Assembly (NCBI GenBank): GCA_021203425.1
Contig: JAJQBF010000118.1
Coordinates: forward strand, 1-8,298
Direction: 5' to 3'
Length of the DNA: 8,298 nt
Origin: Clostridiales bacterium
Lineage (GTDB): Bacteria; Bacillota; Clostridia; Lachnospirales; CAG-274
Shown: in pieces, positions 6,706 to 8,298 of the stretch
Layout: each line of letters starts with the position of its first letter
How positions within the stretch are numbered: the stretch's first letter is position 1
The notes under the pieces: generated by a model
Seen by the model: the letters and a program-made list of their open reading frames with translations, nothing else
Told to the model about the DNA's origin: nothing
The model's database searches: none
Translations under genes and position numbers: made by a program

Positions 6706-6873
6706 AAAAGCGTTGTCGATAGATAGACAGGTGGGCAAACAGAGTTTGCACAGCTGACTGTATATCAGACAACCTCCCCGGTATGAGCAGCGTAGGACGA
6801 TAGTCCGGAGCAGCGAGTACCGGACCGATTGTGGAAGTGTGTCAAGCACGCAGCAATCGGGGCTTTTATAGTA
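6700..6873 (+). ncRNA. Unassigned structured RNA: four-way junction closed by a 12-bp stem
   Basis: Hand folding of the + strand pairs almost all of the segment. P1 is 12 perfect pairs (6700-6711 with 6862-6873). P2 starts flush with P1: 6712-6717 with 6768-6773, extended by GATA/TATC (6718-6721 with 6763-6766) and ACAG/CTGT (6727-6730 with 6758-6761), and capped by GCAAAC-AGA-GTTTGC (6735-6749). P4 is CCGGTA/TACCGG (6778-6783 with 6818-6823) leading through a symmetric 11 by 11 internal loop to GGAC-GATA-GTCC (6795-6806). P6 is CCGATTG/CAATCGG (6825-6831 with 6854-6860) with inner GTGTG/CACGC (6837-6841 with 6847-6851). Junction linkers are 0, 4, 1 and 1 bases. A U-G pair in P6 and G-A mismatches in P4 pair only on the + strand, which fixes orientation. 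No + strand gene follows, so a riboswitch is unlikely. It does not look like 6S, SRP RNA, tmRNA or RNase P RNA. The clostridial raiA-motif RNA is one family to test. Family and function are unknown to me. Confidence 0.65.
6825..6867 (+). terminator. Probable 3' end of the structured RNA (P6 hairpin plus U-tract)
   Basis: The P6 hairpin (7-bp outer and 5-bp inner stem) is followed by GGGCTTTTATAG, a short U-run. It could act as an intrinsic terminator for the RNA. The same U-run is the 3' strand of the closing stem P1, so the transcript end would pair back to its 5' end. The U-run is only four bases long, so efficiency is uncertain. Confidence 0.45.
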
Positions 6874-6899
6874 TGGTGGTATGCGGCACATATGGAAGT

Positions 6900-8123
6900 T
6901 TACTTTAAATGAGAACTGTTATTCAGCTGAATTGCCTCATACATTCTTTTTAAACCTGTTTCAATAACAGCCCTCGGCATAGCAAGATTCAGGCGGATAT
7001 AGCCTTTTGCATTGCCTACAAAGAGTTCGTCACCGCCTTCAAGCAAAACACCGGCTTTATTTGCAAAAAATGACGGAAGATCGTCAACATCAGGAAGTAC
7101 GGCGGATAAATCAACCCACGCAAGATAAGTCGCCTCGGATATGTTCATAACGGCTTTCGGTATGTATTTTGTCAGATAGTCTTTTACAAATTCAAAATTA
7201 TCGTCAAGATAAACCTTAAGCGCCTTATGCCAGTTACTGCCTTTGTCATAGGCGGCTTTTGCCGCTGTCAGAGAAATAGTATTTAACATTCCCGCCATTT
7301 TATCTCTGTCTTTGAAAAGCTGTCTTGTTTCTTTATCTCTGATTAAGACATTCGAAAAAGCCAGTCCGGCAAAGTTAAGTGTCTTAGTCGGTGCTATACA
7401 GGTAATAAGCTTTGGATAATCCGGCATAATTTTTGCCATAGGTGTGTGAGTATAACAGCAGCGAGTTAAATCACAATGAATTTCGTCGGAGATTATCCAA
7501 AGATTATATTTTTGAACAATTTCTGCAATACGGCTTAACTCATCTTCCGTCCAAACACGTCCCGCAGGGTTATGTGGATTGCACCAAATTACAACTTTAC
7601 ACTTGGGCTCGGCGCATTTTGCCTCAAAATCTTCATAATCAAGGAAAAACTCGCCCTTTGAGTTTTTTAAAAGCGGTGACAGCAGAACTTCTATATTTGA
7701 ATATTCGGCGGCATGGAGAAAATATCCGTAGGCAGGGGTGTTAATCAATATTTTTTCGTCCGGTGTGCAAAGACTTTCCACAAGCTGATACAGTGCCGGA
7801 ATGATGCCGGGAGAAAAACACAATTCTTCCTGTTTTGGTTTCCAATTATAGTGGTCTGTACACCATTTGCTGAAAGAATTAAAATATCCGTCATCATAAA
7901 CACCCGTATAGCCGAAAATTCCGCGGTCAACCCGTTTGTGCAGCTCCTCCGTAATTTCAGGAGCTACGGCAAATTCCATATCCGCCACCCACATACGGAT
8001 AAATTCTTCATCTTTATAAGGAAATACCTTTTCCGGTCCGGCGTGGAATATATATCCTCTGAAACCGTCTGTATTTAATGCATTTGTGTTTCTTCTGTCT
8101 ATAATTTCATCAAAATTATACAC
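6900..8123 (-). CDS. MalY/PatB-type PLP-dependent aminotransferase or cystathionine beta-lyase
   Basis: Fold-type I PLP enzyme of the MalY/PatB group, cytoplasmic. These typically cleave C-S bonds of cystathionine or cysteine conjugates, and some act as aminotransferases. In the 407 residues: MWVADMEF (44-51, characteristic of the group), Tyr132 (TPAYGYF), Asn185 (CNPHNPAGRVW), Asp213 (SDEIH), the PLP-binding Lys247 (APTKTLN) and the carboxylate-binding Arg377 (YIRLNLAMPR). Length is normal for the family. The start is GTG at 8123, eight bases after GGGAGG, with no competing ATG. A near-consensus promoter lies just upstream and the gene seems to be transcribed alone within the window. No terminator is seen between its stop and the structured RNA, so read-through would be antisense to that RNA. 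Which reaction it performs cannot be told from sequence; cystathionine or cysteine beta-lyase is most likely. Confidence 0.88.
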   Translation of the reverse strand: MYNFDEIIDRRNTNALNTDGFRGYIFHAGPEKVFPYKDEEFIRMWVADMEFAVAPEITEELHKRVDRGIFGYTGVYDDGYFNSFSKWCTDHYNWKPKQEELCFSPGIIPALYQLVESLCTPDEKILINTPAYGYFLHAAEYSNIEVLLSPLLKNSKGEFFLDYEDFEAKCAEPKCKVVIWCNPHNPAGRVWTEDELSRIAEIVQKYNLWIISDEIHCDLTRCCYTHTPMAKIMPDYPKLITCIAPTKTLNFAGLAFSNVLIRDKETRQLFKDRDKMAGMLNTISLTAAKAAYDKGSNWHKALKVYLDDNFEFVKDYLTKYIPKAVMNISEATYLAWVDLSAVLPDVDDLPSFFANKAGVLLEGGDELFVGNAKGYIRLNLAMPRAVIETGLKRMYEAIQLNNSSHLK

Positions 8124-8131
8124 CTGCTTCG

Positions 8132-8137
8132 CCTCCC
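8132..8137 (-). promoter_or_regulatory. Ribosome binding site supporting the GTG start
   Basis: GGGAGG on the - strand lies eight bases before GTG 8123 (bases CGAAGCAG between), normal spacing. This fixes the non-ATG start of the PLP enzyme. Confidence 0.8.
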
Positions 8138-8179
8138 GTTATTACTTTTTAATATCTTTATCCGATTTGTTTTGCAGTA

Positions 8180-8208
8180 ATTATATCATAGAAAAATATA
8201 AATGTAAA
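8180..8208 (-). promoter_or_regulatory. Sigma-A-type promoter for the PLP enzyme
   Basis: On the - strand TTTACA (8203-8208, five of six) and a perfect TATAAT (8180-8185) are exactly 17 bases apart. Transcription would start near 8173, giving a leader of about 50 bases with the GGGAGG site. No operator or riboswitch-like fold is obvious in the leader. The rest of 8209-8298 is very A/T-rich and I see no gene in it. Confidence 0.75.
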
Positions 8209-8298
8209 TAATTATATAAAATTAAGCTTTAACTTCTTATCAGCAATTTCTTTTAACACCTTCTTTCAATTTATAAAATATTTTTCAATACTTGACAC

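Noticed and set aside
6778..6823. SRP RNA domain IV, suggested by AGCAG near GGACC
   Set aside because: The required GGAA tetraloop and the asymmetric A-rich loop are absent; the loop here is GATA and the internal loop is symmetric.
6700..6873. The 12-bp terminal inverted repeat as ends of a small mobile element (MITE)
   Set aside because: I see no target-site duplication outside the repeats, and the interior is a nested set of helices rather than filler. A genome-wide copy count would settle it; many copies would revive the idea.
6646..6891. 81-codon open frame on the - strand across the trxA/PLP-enzyme spacer
   Set aside because: It lies over the structured RNA segment, its translation resembles no protein I know, and it has no clear ribosome site. 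The base-pairing explains the sequence better than coding does.
8292..8297. Perfect TTGACA -35 box on the + strand at the window end
   Set aside because: The matching -10 region is outside the window, so a promoter cannot be supported.
8215..8298. End of another - strand gene upstream of the PLP enzyme
   Set aside because: A short Lys/Leu-rich frame of about 17 codons ends near 8216, but it is preceded by an in-frame stop and has no start or recognisable homology.

Overview
The window looks like chromosomal DNA from a low-GC, probably anaerobic Firmicute (class Clostridia). Codons are A/T-rich, Shine-Dalgarno sites are strong (GGAGG, AAAGGAG), the spacers are very A/T-rich, and the proteins have a clostridial flavour. 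Species cannot be told from this stretch. No transposase, CRISPR array, tRNA or rRNA is visible.

Left half (1-6203) is a ureide (allantoin/purine nitrogen) catabolism locus. An M20D-type metallo-amidohydrolase (+) runs tail to tail into a PucR-family regulator (-), with overlapping stop codons. Divergent from the regulator is a three-gene + strand operon. It holds allE ((S)-ureidoglycine aminohydrolase, cupin), allC (allantoate amidohydrolase, interrupted by a one-base frameshift near its 3' end) and a D-2-hydroxyacid dehydrogenase. The regulator/allE spacer carries back-to-back promoters and a near-perfect palindrome that is a good operator candidate. As read, AllC would turn allantoate into ureidoglycine, AllE would turn that into ureidoglycolate, and the dehydrogenase would act on a downstream 2-oxo/2-hydroxy acid, possibly glyoxylate. 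Allantoinase, ureidoglycolate lyase and AllD are not in the window.

Right half (6204-8298): a 14-bp hairpin terminator separates the operon from a convergent thioredoxin gene (-). Next, between thioredoxin and a MalY/PatB-type PLP enzyme (-), lies a 174-nt segment that folds on paper, on the + strand, into a compact four-way junction closed by a 12-bp perfect stem. I do not recognise its family. No + strand gene follows it, so it looks like a stand-alone structured RNA rather than a riboswitch. The aminotransferase/lyase gene has a GTG start and a near-consensus promoter.

The two most notable items are the unassigned structured RNA at about 6700-6873 and the allC frameshift, which removes two active-site histidines while the downstream frame stays fully conserved.
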